Counted from the stretch's first letter, positions 1 to 9,558 are shown. The stretch is 64,000 nucleotides of DNA from Kibdelosporangium banguiense (GCF_017876405.1 NZ_JAGINW010000001.1:3113203-3177202), one strand, 5' to 3'. Notes: generated by a model not told the origin, from the sequence alone. A program made the numbers and translations.

Positions 1-455
1 TCATTGGTCCGAAGAAGATCTCAGACCGTATGGGTGGATTCAGCGTTACCAAGATCGCCGAGACCAAGCTTGACGAGTTCGTCGAGCTGTGCGTGACCAA
101 GCCAGCGATCCACCGTTACGGCGGCTCTATGGGCCGCCGGGTACATGCGCTTGCGCAGTACATCGTCGAGCACTACGACGGCAAGACCGACAAGATCTGG
201 AAGCAGGACAAGCCCGATGGTGCCGAGGTGCTGAAGCGGCTCAAAGCACTTCCTGGCTACGGCGAGCAGAAGGCGAAAATCTTCCTCGCGCTACTCGGTA
301 AGCAACTCGGTGTACGTCCAGCGGGCTGGCGTGAGGCCGCTGGCGCCTACGGGGAGGAGGACTCACGGCGCTCAATTGCCGATGTCACCAGTTCAGAGTC
401 GCTTGCCGAGGTCCGCAGTTTCAAGAAAGCCGCGAAGGCCGTAGCGAAGGGGTGA
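1..455 (+). CDS. HhH-GPD base-excision repair family protein, 5' end cut by window edge
   Basis: The reading frame is open to the left edge (it continues upstream of the first ATG at 30), so only the C-terminal part is present. The visible segment contains the helix-hairpin-helix pattern LKALPGYGEQKAKIFLALLG, where the glycine-containing hairpin binds the DNA backbone in HhH-GPD glycosylases. The polypeptide ends in a short basic tail rich in Ala and Lys. This fits the small uncharacterised actinobacterial HhH-GPD proteins rather than MutY or Nth, because no Fe-S cysteine cluster follows the HhH. Presumed role is base excision or repair DNA binding in the cytoplasm; the substrate cannot be told. 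The gene stops at 453-455 and is followed by about 290 bp without a convincing gene. Confidence 0.75.
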   Translation, partial: IGPKKISDRMGGFSVTKIAETKLDEFVELCVTKPAIHRYGGSMGRRVHALAQYIVEHYDGKTDKIWKQDKPDGAEVLKRLKALPGYGEQKAKIFLALLGKQLGVRPAGWREAAGAYGEEDSRRSIADVTSSESLAEVRSFKKAAKAVAKG

Positions 456-744
456 AGGCGGGCATAAGTGTTTCCCACTAACCCGCAGTGCTCGTCTGAC
501 GGTGCCTTCGAGCGGGCCTTTCATGAAGCGTGCGGCCGAGAACCTTACCTTCTGACGGCCAAGACGAACAGATAGTGATCCGCTGTCCTAGGCACAATGC
601 CGGTCGTTTAGGTGTCCGGAACCGCGATTATTGATCTTGATCGGGCCTGTTTCCGCTGGTGACCATTCACGAAGTTGATCTTGGTTCGACTTAACCGACC
701 GGCATTGGTCCTAGGCACGTCTTTCGTCGCTCCGGACTGGTCGG

Positions 745-3318
745 TCAGCGAGCCGCGATCGGTTGCGGTGTGAGACGTTCCCGCACCTGCATCGGCAGGA
801 TCCCGCGCTGCTCGAGCGTGACCGCAATCAGTCGCTTGAGCTCGGCGGGCTGCTTGCCGGACTGCTCGGCGAGCACGATCGCCCACGCCGCCTGGACGTC
901 CCGGGCGAGTTCGATGATCACGTCGGGATGGACGAGGTACACGTGATCCTCAGCTCCCTTCGCCCCGTCAGGATCCACCGCCGGCTTCGGCGAGACGATC
1001 ACGGTCACGCTCCCCGCGGGCGCGGCGTCCTGGTGACGGTCGGCAGCGAGCAGCCGCAGCTGGTCACCGGCTTGCCGCACGTACTTGTGGTGGATCATCC
1101 CGCCCGGCAACTGCTCACTCTTCGCCTCGACCGCGATCCACAGGGTGTTTTCCCAGCACCAGGTGGAGTCGCAACGACCACGACCAGCGGGCTTGCTCGC
1201 GTCCGCACCGAGCAGGAGCCCCAATTGGGTCAGGGCGGGCTCGTAGATCGTCGCATCGGTTTGGCCAAGATCAGCCAACATGGCCGTGACGGTGACATCG
1301 TGCTGGTCCCGGTCGATCCCGGAGATCACCCGCTGGGCGAGCGCCACCACTGCGGCGGTGTCTTGCGGTCCCAACGGTTCGGCCTGCGCATCCGGGAGCG
1401 GCGGCAACTCCCTTGTCCAAGTGCCGGGCTTTGAGGTGTCCTCCGCCTTGCGAACCAGCTCCCGGGCAGTGCGGCGCAGCCCCATGTCGCCACTGTCAGC
1501 ACCAGCTTGGTCGGCCCACACGCCAGCCAGGTACAGCCAGAAGGCCCGATAACCATGAGTCGCAGTGCCGCCGACCGCGAGCTTCTGGGCGACGTCCTGC
1601 GCGTGGCGGCTGGCTTCGGCCCATCGTCCCGCGACGGCGAACGTGCTCGCCTCGATCTCGGAGTCGACCGCCTTAGCCAGCGAGTCAGTACCGTCCGGCA
1701 GTACCCGCACGGCGCCCTGGCGGTATTCCAGCAGATGTGGTTCAGCGCCTTCGCGCCAGGCATCTGCCTGATCGAGGAAGACCTTCACGTTGTCCAACAC
1801 GTCAGTTGAGCTGGTGTTGCGGCTGTTGCGAATGCCGAACTGAATCTCCGCCTGGAGCTCTGGGTCCAGTGCCCGCCAGGTCTCCGGCGAGAGCAGGTAC
1901 TTAGTCAGGTCCGCGCCCAACACGACCACGATGGCCCAGTCGTTCGGGCCGCGCGTGCACCGACCGGCACCCTGCACGACACGGGTGCGGATTCGCTCGG
2001 CCAGCGCCGTTCCTGCCCGTACCCGTTCGGTCAGAAACCGTTCTTGCAGGGTGTCCTGGTCCGGTTTGCCATCCAACACGACTGCATGGCAGGCGTCACC
2101 TGGCAGGTCGAGTCCGTCGTAGCGGGCGGCCAGGCCACAGGTGCCGTTAGGCAGCGCGCCGAATGCCTCAAGGCCGTTCTCGACATGTTCCTTAGTCAGC
2201 ACCGGCCAGCCGGGCTGGGCGAGCCCCTGCGCTCGCGACACCGCGGTCTCAGTATCCGGTGCCAGCACCAGCGCCTTACCCGCCAAGGCGACGATGGTGC
2301 GGGCCAGCTCGGCTGGATCGGTGCCCTCGACCAGCTCAGGGAAGACAAAATACCGGCGACCCGACCGTGGTGTCGGTGCTGTCGCTGGCAGCGCCAACCG
2401 CTTGATTCCCGTGCGTCCGAACGAACGTTCCAGCTCGCCGCCGTTGCCCAAGGTCGCGGACAAGTACAGCCGCTGACGGGCACCGGCGAATAGCAGATTG
2501 TCCCAGGTGGGCGGAACGACCGGCCGAATGAGGATGCCGCTGTAGGAGACGTACACGAGGCATGAGGCCAGTCCGCCGCGGATCATCGAGTAGCGGTGCC
2601 ACAACGGCCCATCCAGCCCAGCAAGCACCTTGTCCACCACTGCGGTCATCCCCATGTGGCGAAGCGGCACTACCAGCCGAAGCTGGTTATACGCATTCGG
2701 ATCAGGTGAGGCATCCCGCAGCCGCTGCAGCAGCATGCCGTCCAGCGCGGGCCCCACCGCCGTCAGCAGAGCCTCGTAGATGGCGGGCAGGTCGCGCCGC
2801 TTGACATGCACGCCGTACTGCTCGCCGACGTACTGTTCGCCCGCGTGGGCGTCGTCGAACAGCAACAAGTCGGCGGGCGCAAGCTTCGGCGAGCTGTTGA
2901 ACACCGAACTGTAGGTGGTGACAGCGACCGCCTCAGCGGCCACATACCGGTTCTCGGCGTCGGCTGGCCAGCGCTGATGCGAACCCACCAGAAGCGAGAC
3001 CGGCACGCCTTCGCGCGCGGCGATCGACGCCACCTGACGGGCCAACTGCTGGGTCGGGCATGCATACGCCGTGCGCTGACGCCGAACACGGCGCACCCAG
3101 TCGGCGATCACCAGACCAGGGATGGTCTTACCGGTGCCGGTAGGCAATTCCAGCGCGACATCGGTGGATTCAGTGTGCTTGAGCCGGTACTCGCGCAGGA
3201 TGTCACCCTGGTGGATCCAGAGTCCCGGAACAGCATCCGGCCGACGCGGCAAATCCCGATACAGCGACTCCGGACTCTCCGGCGGCGGGCCGACGGTGCT
3301 CCCACCCTTGAACGCCAC
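745..3318 (-). CDS. DinG/XPD-like SF2 helicase fused to a C-terminal PD-(D/E)XK-type nuclease
   Basis: An 857-residue protein with SF2 helicase motifs in order: Walker A LPTGTGKT (58-65), motif Ia CPTQQLARQV, motif II DDAH (155-158), SAT (287-289) and motif VI QGAGRCTR (about 449-456). The combination of DDAH and the motif VI form recalls the DinG/XPD branch; I see no Fe-S cysteine set, so 5'-3' polarity is only a guess. A domain of about 150 residues at the C-terminus contains C-D-S-T-W, then V-E-A-K near 730-733, the spacing and form of a PD-(D/E)XK nuclease active site, so unwinding and cutting may lie on one chain. The ATG at 3318 is used. It is divergent from the OLD-family gene at 3537 with 218 bp between them, suggesting joint function, probably in defence against foreign DNA. 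Confidence 0.72.
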   Translation of the reverse strand: MAFKGGSTVGPPPESPESLYRDLPRRPDAVPGLWIHQGDILREYRLKHTESTDVALELPTGTGKTIPGLVIADWVRRVRRQRTAYACPTQQLARQVASIAAREGVPVSLLVGSHQRWPADAENRYVAAEAVAVTTYSSVFNSSPKLAPADLLLFDDAHAGEQYVGEQYGVHVKRRDLPAIYEALLTAVGPALDGMLLQRLRDASPDPNAYNQLRLVVPLRHMGMTAVVDKVLAGLDGPLWHRYSMIRGGLASCLVYVSYSGILIRPVVPPTWDNLLFAGARQRLYLSATLGNGGELERSFGRTGIKRLALPATAPTPRSGRRYFVFPELVEGTDPAELARTIVALAGKALVLAPDTETAVSRAQGLAQPGWPVLTKEHVENGLEAFGALPNGTCGLAARYDGLDLPGDACHAVVLDGKPDQDTLQERFLTERVRAGTALAERIRTRVVQGAGRCTRGPNDWAIVVVLGADLTKYLLSPETWRALDPELQAEIQFGIRNSRNTSSTDVLDNVKVFLDQADAWREGAEPHLLEYRQGAVRVLPDGTDSLAKAVDSEIEASTFAVAGRWAEASRHAQDVAQKLAVGGTATHGYRAFWLYLAGVWADQAGADSGDMGLRRTARELVRKAEDTSKPGTWTRELPPLPDAQAEPLGPQDTAAVVALAQRVISGIDRDQHDVTVTAMLADLGQTDATIYEPALTQLGLLLGADASKPAGRGRCDSTWCWENTLWIAVEAKSEQLPGGMIHHKYVRQAGDQLRLLAADRHQDAAPAGSVTVIVSPKPAVDPDGAKGAEDHVYLVHPDVIIELARDVQAAWAIVLAEQSGKQPAELKRLIAVTLEQRGILPMQVRERLTPQPIAAR

Positions 3319-3536
3319 AGCTACCTCATTTCAACAACGATCCGGCCGACTCTACGCGCCGCGGCTGCTGCTGTCGGCGGGTTTTCTGGTCGTTCAGCAG
3401 GCTCGGGCTAGCCGCCTCAAGTTGTGCTCCAGCGGGACTCAGTGTGGCGGTCGCCACATCTGTCGGAGGTGGCCTTTACCCTCAGCAAATCGTCCGGTTT
3501 GGATACCGGGCCGCACAGTGTGATGGAGATGTCCAG

Positions 3537-5570
3537 GTGGAACTTCAGGCCTTCCGGGTTCAGAACTACAAGCGCATCGAGGACACCGGCTGGATCAACT
3601 GCCACGACCTGACCGTCCTTGTGGGCAAGAACGAGGCCGGCAAGTCCGCCGTCCTCCGTGGACTGTCCAAGATCAAGCCGTCGGATGGTGAAGGCTACGA
3701 CGGGCTGCGGGAGTTTCCCCGCCGTCGGTACACCGACGAGTTCGACGACGACGATTGGCCGGTGGCCAGCGTCCGGCTGCTGCTGAACGATGACGAGCGC
3801 GCCGAGCTCAGCGAAATCACCGCCGCGTTGTCCGATGTGACCACGGCTGAGGTGACTCGCCGCTACTCGGGCAAGTACGTCGTCGGCTTCACTCCTCAGC
3901 AAGGTGTGAAGATCGTGACCAGGCGGCAGGCAGACCAGGCGGTGGAAGAAGCGCGGAGTCTTCTCGCCGACGCGGTGGCGCCGGATGGCCGCGGTGAGGA
4001 CTTGCGAGTACTGAAGGAACAGATCGGCGCCGCGCTCACCAACGCCGTAAACGCGATCCCCTCGAACCACGCGATCGTCTCCCTCGCACAGGCCGAGGCG
4101 CTGCTCGCGGCCGTGACGCAGCACATCAACGAGGAGTGGCAGCAGCCCTGCCTGAACCCGGTTGCCGAGCCGCTGCGCGAGGTCGTTGGGCGCAGTCGCA
4201 CACACGTGCGACTTGGTGAGGCTCGTGACTGGGTCGTCAAGCAGATGCCGCAGTTCGTGTACTTCGACCGGTACGACGTGCTCGACAGCTCCGTGCACGT
4301 CCCGACGTTCATCCAGCAGCTCACCTCCACCCCGCACGCGCCGCGTGTCCGCACCACACACTGCCTGTTCCGTCATGTGGGCCTGGATGTGCGCGAAATC
4401 CATCGGCTCGGTGTGCACCAGCCTGGACAGCCGGAGAACGATGCCGTGCGCCGTCAGATCGACGAGCGAGCCATCCGCACGTCCTCCGCGTCCCAGGCGA
4501 TGACCCGGAAGTTCGGGGAGTGGTGGCTACAGCGGCGGCACACGTTCCGCTACCAGGCCGATGCGGATTACCTGCGGATCTGGGTGTCGGATGATCTTGA
4601 CCCAAGCGAGATCGAGCTCGACCAGCGCAGCGTCGGTATGCAGTACTTCTTCTCCTTCTTTCTTGTGTTCCTGGTGGAGGCCGAAGACGCGCATGTCAAC
4701 AGCATCTTGCTGCTCGACGAGCCCGGCACGTCGTTGCACGGCTTGGCCCAGGCGAAGATCGTGGAGTTCCTGCGGAAGTTGTCCAAGGACAACCAGGTCC
4801 TCTACAGCAGCCATTCGCCGTTCATGATCGACGCCGAGCACTTGGAAACGGTCCGGCCGGTCTACGAGGACCCGACCACCGGCTCGACGAAGATCAGCGA
4901 GGACGTGTGGCCCAAGGACAAGGACGCGCTGTTCCCGTTGCAGGCGGCACTGGGTTACCAGCTGGCGCAGTCGCTGTTCATCTCCAAGCGCCAGGTCGCG
5001 GTGGAGGGCATGACGGACTATTGGATATTCAAAGCCCTCGACCACGCCGTGAGCGCGACCGGCCGCACCGGCCTGGACCCGTCGATCATCATCACCCCGA
5101 GTGGCGGGGCCTCACGCATGATTCCACTGGCCAGCATGCTGATCGGCCACCAGATCGACGTAGTGGCCGTGCTCGACGGCGATGAGCCCGGCAGGCGCGA
5201 GGGTAAGAAGCTAGTCGAGCGGCTGCTCGGCGATGCAAATCGAACGGTGTTCACCGGCGATTACACCCCGGACGGCAACACGACCGGCGAGACGGAGGAC
5301 CTGTTCCCGGATGACTACTTCTTGACCGCCGTGAAGAAGGCCTACGGGAGCATCGACTTGCGGCCCAACGCCGACGAGAAGCAGATCTCGAACATCGTCG
5401 ATCGGCTGACTGCGCTTTTTACCCGCAAAGGGCACGGCGAGTTTGAGAAATGGAAAGTCAACCGGGCGCTGGCCGACCAGATCGAGGACGACCCGCACCA
5501 TGTCCCGGCCGAGACGCTGGACGCGGCGAGCATGATGTTCGAGAAGATCAACAACTTGTTCACGCAGTGA
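3537..5570 (+). CDS. OLD-family ATP-dependent nuclease (AAA ATPase plus TOPRIM)
   Basis: The N-terminus carries an ABC/SMC-type ATPase start (FRVQNYKRI) and a Walker A, GKNEAGKS (30-37). Mid-protein is the Walker B ILLLDEPGTSLH followed by the switch histidine region SSHSPFMID. The C-terminal third has a TOPRIM domain with the conserved glutamate in VAVEGMTDYW and the DxD motif in VLDGDEPGR. This is the architecture of OLD (overcoming lysogenization defect) nucleases, as in GajA of Gabija. I chose GTG 3537 over the upstream ATG 3444 because GGAG at 3525-3528 lies 8 bases before it and the family fold starts at once; the product is then 677 residues. The partner, if any, is the divergent helicase-nuclease, which is not the UvrD-type helicase of Gabija. 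Confidence 0.85.
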   Translation: MELQAFRVQNYKRIEDTGWINCHDLTVLVGKNEAGKSAVLRGLSKIKPSDGEGYDGLREFPRRRYTDEFDDDDWPVASVRLLLNDDERAELSEITAALSDVTTAEVTRRYSGKYVVGFTPQQGVKIVTRRQADQAVEEARSLLADAVAPDGRGEDLRVLKEQIGAALTNAVNAIPSNHAIVSLAQAEALLAAVTQHINEEWQQPCLNPVAEPLREVVGRSRTHVRLGEARDWVVKQMPQFVYFDRYDVLDSSVHVPTFIQQLTSTPHAPRVRTTHCLFRHVGLDVREIHRLGVHQPGQPENDAVRRQIDERAIRTSSASQAMTRKFGEWWLQRRHTFRYQADADYLRIWVSDDLDPSEIELDQRSVGMQYFFSFFLVFLVEAEDAHVNSILLLDEPGTSLHGLAQAKIVEFLRKLSKDNQVLYSSHSPFMIDAEHLETVRPVYEDPTTGSTKISEDVWPKDKDALFPLQAALGYQLAQSLFISKRQVAVEGMTDYWIFKALDHAVSATGRTGLDPSIIITPSGGASRMIPLASMLIGHQIDVVAVLDGDEPGRREGKKLVERLLGDANRTVFTGDYTPDGNTTGETEDLFPDDYFLTAVKKAYGSIDLRPNADEKQISNIVDRLTALFTRKGHGEFEKWKVNRALADQIEDDPHHVPAETLDAASMMFEKINNLFTQ

Positions 5571-5761
5571 CCGATGTCCACGGTTACGGAGATCGTTCAA
5601 CTTGATGAGTGTGCCCTGGCAAATGGAGCACAGGTGTAGCTGCTGTTGGTACGCGGCCCAAGTAATCCAAACGCCCTGGCCTTGCGCGTAGGCCGCGTAG
5701 ATCAATTCTCGTTACCATCTCGTTACCCACGCTTCCGTGGTGAGGTTACGACTTAAAGGAG

Positions 5762-5986
5762 ATGGCATGCACCACCACGGATAGGGACGTGATGATATTG
5801 CAGCGACCAGACCCGCTACTTAGCCTCAGAGCCGCGGTAGTTCTATCGATTGGTTGCACTATAGGACTCATGGCAGGCTTGCTGGGCTATGGAGCAACGA
5901 TGAGCGTAGAGAACGCGGTCCTCATTGGCGGAAGTGCGGCCGGTGCGGCCCTGGCCCTGGCGCACAGCCTAGTCGGTCGACGCTGA
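5762..5986 (+). CDS. Small two-helix membrane protein
   Basis: A 74-residue protein with two hydrophobic helices: AAVVLSIGCTIGLMAGLLGYG, then a second, AVLIGGSAAGAALALAHSLV. It ends in a short basic tail. AAAGGAG at 5755-5761 abuts the ATG at 5762, which is too close for ideal initiation, so the ATG at 5792 (11 codons downstream) is an alternative start. The sigma factor gene begins 10 bp after its stop, so the two are probably co-transcribed. Size and position would suit a small membrane regulator or anchor for the sigma factor, but there is no recognisable zinc-binding anti-sigma motif. Function unknown. Confidence 0.5.
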   Translation: MACTTTDRDVMILQRPDPLLSLRAAVVLSIGCTIGLMAGLLGYGATMSVENAVLIGGSAAGAALALAHSLVGRR

Positions 5987-5996
5987 AGGGGCGCTG

Positions 5997-6509
5997 ATGG
6001 ATGACGAGTCTGCCGAACTGGCGGAATACTCCAAGTTCTACATCGACAGCCTCCCCCGGGTCGTGGCTCTTCTTGTTACGGCAGGATTCTCTGTACACGA
6101 CGCGGCAGACTGCGCACAAGAGGCCATGATTGCTGCACTCCCTCCAAAGTGGACAACACTCGTGAATCCACTTGGCTGGGTTAAACTAGTAGCCTTCCGC
6201 AGAGGGTGTGACCTGATGCGACGTCAAGATTCCTCCCCCATCCCGCATCCGGACTGCGTTGGCGCGCCGTTGGTTGCATCGCTCGCAAATTTGGACGACA
6301 TCGAACATAGGCATGATCTGTTGTACTGGCTAGGTCGACTATCCAATATGAGGCAACGCCAAGCATTGGCGTGGCTCTATGACGGGGGGACAACAGCAGA
6401 AATTGCTGACGCTCTTGAGATGACGCCTGATGGAGTGCGCTCTTTGATTCGCGACGCAAGAGCGGCCCTTCGTCGACTTCGTAACTGCGGTGGGGGCGAG
6501 CGACAGTGA
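5997..6509 (+). CDS. ECF-type RNA polymerase sigma factor
   Basis: A 170-residue protein with a region-2-like N-terminus, in which the segment DAADCAQEAMIAA corresponds to the usual A-E-D-x-x-Q/T motif, and a region-4 helix-turn-helix at the C-terminus (RQALAWLYDGGTTAEIADAL then TPDGVRSLIRDARAALRRL). The length is typical of ECF sigma factors, which redirect RNA polymerase to a few target promoters. The ATG at 5997 follows an AAGGGG Shine-Dalgarno. Its stop overlaps the next gene's GTG (GTGA at 6506), so translation is coupled to the cyclase-like protein. No classical anti-sigma gene is adjacent; the small membrane protein upstream or the cyclase-like protein downstream could hold that role. 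Confidence 0.8.
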   Translation: MDDESAELAEYSKFYIDSLPRVVALLVTAGFSVHDAADCAQEAMIAALPPKWTTLVNPLGWVKLVAFRRGCDLMRRQDSSPIPHPDCVGAPLVASLANLDDIEHRHDLLYWLGRLSNMRQRQALAWLYDGGTTAEIADALEMTPDGVRSLIRDARAALRRLRNCGGGERQ

Positions 6510-7762
6510 CCGAGTATGACAACATCGACAATCTGAGAGACGAAGCTGATACCGAAGCATACGGTCGGATAGTTCAAGACTTCTCTGGCTTGCTTGACAT
6601 AGAAGCAGGCTTGTCGGAGACCGTCGCGCTAGCTCAACAACAACTGGTGCGCGACGACGTAGCCTCCACAATTGCTATTGAGGCAGGTCTGAGCGCCGCA
6701 CTGAGAGCGATGGAAGCGCGAAAACCGCCGGCGAAAAGGCTACCGGTGGAGGGTATTCGCACTACTCAAGAGGGATCTGCTAGTTCAATTGTCCAGAGGG
6801 CATTCGTTGACGCCGCGACGACGGACGAACATTCGCCAGAGCAGATACTTGAAGGTCGGCGTATGTCCATCGTGCTGGTGCAAATGAGTGAAGCGGATCG
6901 GGCGGCGGGGTGGACCTCTGCGGATCTTCTCCTTGCCCGACGTAACCTGTACGGGGTCTTGGAGTACGCCTTCAACGAGGCTGCGGTCCCGTGGCTTCAA
7001 TGTGAACGTTACGACCGCGGTGACGGACTCCTCGTGCTCGTCCCTGAAGCGATCACAATGACTAGATTGGTGAGCAGGTTGCCTCACCTTGTCCTTGCAG
7101 GACTGCACGCGTACAACGAACATCGCCAGCAAACGCGCGGGATGCGGCTTCACATGGCGGTACATGCCGGGAAGCTTCACTACGACGAACATGGGCCAGC
7201 CAGTGAAGCGTTGCTTCATGTGTTCCGGCTGCTAGACCGCAGGGGAGCCTTGGCGGTTACTCACTTGTCCAGTCCATTGGTAGTCGTCGCTTCGGAATGG
7301 TTCTATGCGAATGTGATCATACATAGCCAAAGTGCAAATCCAGATGCGTATCAGTCCAGGGGTGCAAAGAATGGATGGATTCGCGCGATGGGTGACGAGA
7401 TGTCGGATGTGCCGCGCGATCGATTGACTGAGGTCCTTTTGGGAGTGGATCCCGCTTCGCAGGATGGCCTGATGACTTTTGTCGACGCTTTGCTGGCAAT
7501 TCCGGTAGTTGGTGATACTTCTAGTCGCATTATGTTGCTGGAGAGTTTGCGTCCGGAGATTGCCGACTCCGTCCCGTATTCCGTTGACGCCCGGTACCAC
7601 GTGCTTGCGTTGGTTGTGACTTGCATGCGGTATCACAACGGCCTCGGCGAGCTCCTGGCTATGATTCGAAACCTCGAAGGTAGATCCATGCCTGTAAGAA
7701 AGCTCGATGAGACTATTGCGCAGCTGGTCACCACTGGTTCGACGATCGGGGAGGGCTCTTAG
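6506..7762 (+). CDS. Nucleotide-cyclase-like domain protein, probably regulatory
   Basis: A 418-residue protein. Residues 120-290 match the class III cyclase-like domain that is common in actinobacterial conflict and signalling genes: beta strand SIVLVQMSEADR, the strand-turn DRGDGLLVLVP with D173, then HAG and ALLHVFRLLDRRG, and SEWFY near the end. In the homologues I know the first strand has a metal-binding Asp where this protein shows Gln 126, so catalysis of cyclic nucleotide formation is doubtful and a binding or sensor role is possible. The N-terminal 110 residues are acidic and unassigned; the C-terminal 100 are helical. It is translationally coupled to the sigma factor at 6506 and precedes the HEPN-like gene by 128 bp. 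Confidence 0.6.
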   Translation: MTEYDNIDNLRDEADTEAYGRIVQDFSGLLDIEAGLSETVALAQQQLVRDDVASTIAIEAGLSAALRAMEARKPPAKRLPVEGIRTTQEGSASSIVQRAFVDAATTDEHSPEQILEGRRMSIVLVQMSEADRAAGWTSADLLLARRNLYGVLEYAFNEAAVPWLQCERYDRGDGLLVLVPEAITMTRLVSRLPHLVLAGLHAYNEHRQQTRGMRLHMAVHAGKLHYDEHGPASEALLHVFRLLDRRGALAVTHLSSPLVVVASEWFYANVIIHSQSANPDAYQSRGAKNGWIRAMGDEMSDVPRDRLTEVLLGVDPASQDGLMTFVDALLAIPVVGDTSSRIMLLESLRPEIADSVPYSVDARYHVLALVVTCMRYHNGLGELLAMIRNLEGRSMPVRKLDETIAQLVTTGSTIGEGS

Positions 7763-7890
7763 TAGGAGGTGGAGGTTGAATTACCGCCGATCCTTGCCTG
7801 TGACCTTCGGAATACTCTTGATCCGTGTGGCGTCAAAATAGCTTGACGACGTCGATACGTTTGTGGGCTTGCCTGCCACAAGGAGGATCC

Positions 7891-8997
7891 ATGAGTATCC
7901 TGATGGAGCGTTTGGAAGAGCCACAGCTCGAACTGCTGAACATCGTGTGGCCTCTGTTTTCTGAGCATCAGAAGTTTCCTGTGTACAACTATGTTGATTA
8001 TCAGATGAGAAAACTCGGACTGGATGCGAGGGAGGTCATTAGATCCTTTCCTTCGATCGGGTTGCGAGGCTACCGCGGTCGCTATAGTGCCATCTGGACG
8101 GATCAAATTGGTACGAGCGCACTGCAATCGACCAGTCCCATATGTCTAACTATGGCTGGACTCTTCCACATCAAAGACGACCGCGCCAGGCAGATTAACG
8201 ATATCTTGCTGAAGTATCTGCGCGACCTGTCCGCAGCGCGCGCGGAAATTGCCGATCACCCATTCGATGTGCCAGATGTAAAGGTTCTCCTCAGCGAGCC
8301 CTTGAAAGAGGCAGGTGACGGCCCGACGCTTCTTCCATGGGTTGTTGCGATCGCAGAACACGAGTGGCCGAGCATGTCCATTCAGCGAGACGTCAACCGA
8401 GTTACAGGCCAGTTGGGGTCGCTGCTCATGGAGGCCAACTTCTCGACGGTTGACGAGTATTTGAACGCAATCACGGCAGCAACCACCCCGCAGGAACCTC
8501 CATCAATCCTTGAACGACGTGATCCACGGGCACTTGCGCGGACAATCACCAACTTTGACATTACCTGTGAGCTCGTGCTGGACAAGCAACTCGTCAGAAA
8601 GCCTGCTATAGACCGGACCGCACTATTCGTCCAAGCTGCCGCAACCTTCAGTGACCTTCAGGCCGGACTCAGTGCCCTTGGAGAGTTGTTGAGCGAGCTG
8701 CAAGTGCCTGGAGACCGACCGCGACATCCATCTGGGCGGCTCCTTGATTATCTCGTGCAGAAACTCACGAGCATCGACCAAGGTCGCGTTCAGGAAGCAA
8801 TCAAAGTGATGGACGCTGTCAGGGAGATCCGCAACTCGGGTCAGCATACGCGGCCGTCGGCCAAGCTCATCGACGCGCACGACCTGCTCGGTTTGCCGTT
8901 CCCCCTTCATGACCCAACCTGGGCGTGGGATGTCGTTCGTGCTCAGATGGATGCCGCGTTCAGTCTGCTCCAAGAAGAGATCTATGCAGCACGGTAG
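7891..8997 (+). CDS. Unknown protein with a C-terminal HEPN-like R-x4-H motif
   Basis: I place the start at ATG 7891 because AAGGAGG lies 6-7 bases upstream; an in-frame GTG at 7825 has no such site. The 368-residue product is not one I recognise. Residues 240-368 are predicted helical and contain VREIRNSGQH (R314 to H319). R-x4-6-H on a helix-rich C-terminal domain is the hallmark of HEPN ribonucleases such as those in abortive infection proteins. No enzyme or membrane motif is visible in the first 240 residues. Placement after an ECF sigma/cyclase-like pair in a defence-rich region supports an effector role, but the motif is short and could be chance. Confidence 0.5.
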   Translation: MSILMERLEEPQLELLNIVWPLFSEHQKFPVYNYVDYQMRKLGLDAREVIRSFPSIGLRGYRGRYSAIWTDQIGTSALQSTSPICLTMAGLFHIKDDRARQINDILLKYLRDLSAARAEIADHPFDVPDVKVLLSEPLKEAGDGPTLLPWVVAIAEHEWPSMSIQRDVNRVTGQLGSLLMEANFSTVDEYLNAITAATTPQEPPSILERRDPRALARTITNFDITCELVLDKQLVRKPAIDRTALFVQAAATFSDLQAGLSALGELLSELQVPGDRPRHPSGRLLDYLVQKLTSIDQGRVQEAIKVMDAVREIRNSGQHTRPSAKLIDAHDLLGLPFPLHDPTWAWDVVRAQMDAAFSLLQEEIYAAR

Positions 8998-9246
8998 CTA
9001 CACGGGCTTGTTGCTAACCGATGGGTAGTTAACCCAGTTTCGAAGGCCAGGCTCCCAGAGCAGCTGATCGGAATCGCTTCTGCTAGCCGCCAATGAACAA
9101 ACCTCGGTGGGCGGCATTCAGTAGGGCTTTACACAAAGATGTGTTTGCTGTTGCAAATTTACGCGAGAAATGTTAATCCTAAAACGGGGGTCCATTCGCG
9201 CATCTTGTGGCTGGGTGCATACTTGCCGACGATTCGAGGTGTTTGT

Positions 9247-9510
9247 ATGACATATAACTGGGAAGCTGACCGTCGGGAGGCTGAAGATGCTCTGGCGCGT
9301 CTGCGAAGGACACGAGACGGGCTCCTTAGAATGACGACAAGGCCAGAGTTTCGTGAGTTCATGAGGTTTACGGTCGAGCAAATCGAACAGTTGCATGTGA
9401 GAGGCCTAGAACATGCCGAGAGGCGGACGGACCCTGAGGTTTATTACAGCACCCTCACAACAGCTCTTGCTGAAGCAGCTGCGCAACGCTTTCTTGACTG
9501 GGAGTCCTAA
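9247..9510 (+). CDS. Small charged helical protein, unknown
   Basis: An 87-residue product beginning MTYNWEADRREAEDALARLR. ATG 9247 is preferred to the upstream in-frame start at 9139 because GAGGT at 9236-9240 sits 6 bases before it. The sequence is highly charged and helical throughout, with no cysteine cluster or membrane segment. A plausible small coiled-coil or DNA-associated protein of a mobile element; no family recognised. It converges on the minus-strand gene ending at 9559. Confidence 0.45.
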   Translation: MTYNWEADRREAEDALARLRRTRDGLLRMTTRPEFREFMRFTVEQIEQLHVRGLEHAERRTDPEVYYSTLTTALAEAAAQRFLDWES

Positions 9511-9558
9511 TCCTTGACTTCTCCTTTAGTTGGGTTGCGCGTCTGCGCCTTCCTCGAT

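Noticed and set aside
3417..4418. Minus-strand 333-residue open frame
   Set aside because: Antisense to the OLD nuclease gene; no domain, and its codon pattern is explained by high GC shadowing.
745..5570. A Gabija system
   Set aside because: The OLD protein fits GajA, but the partner is a DinG/XPD-like helicase with a nuclease tail and is divergently oriented, unlike the UvrD-type GajB.
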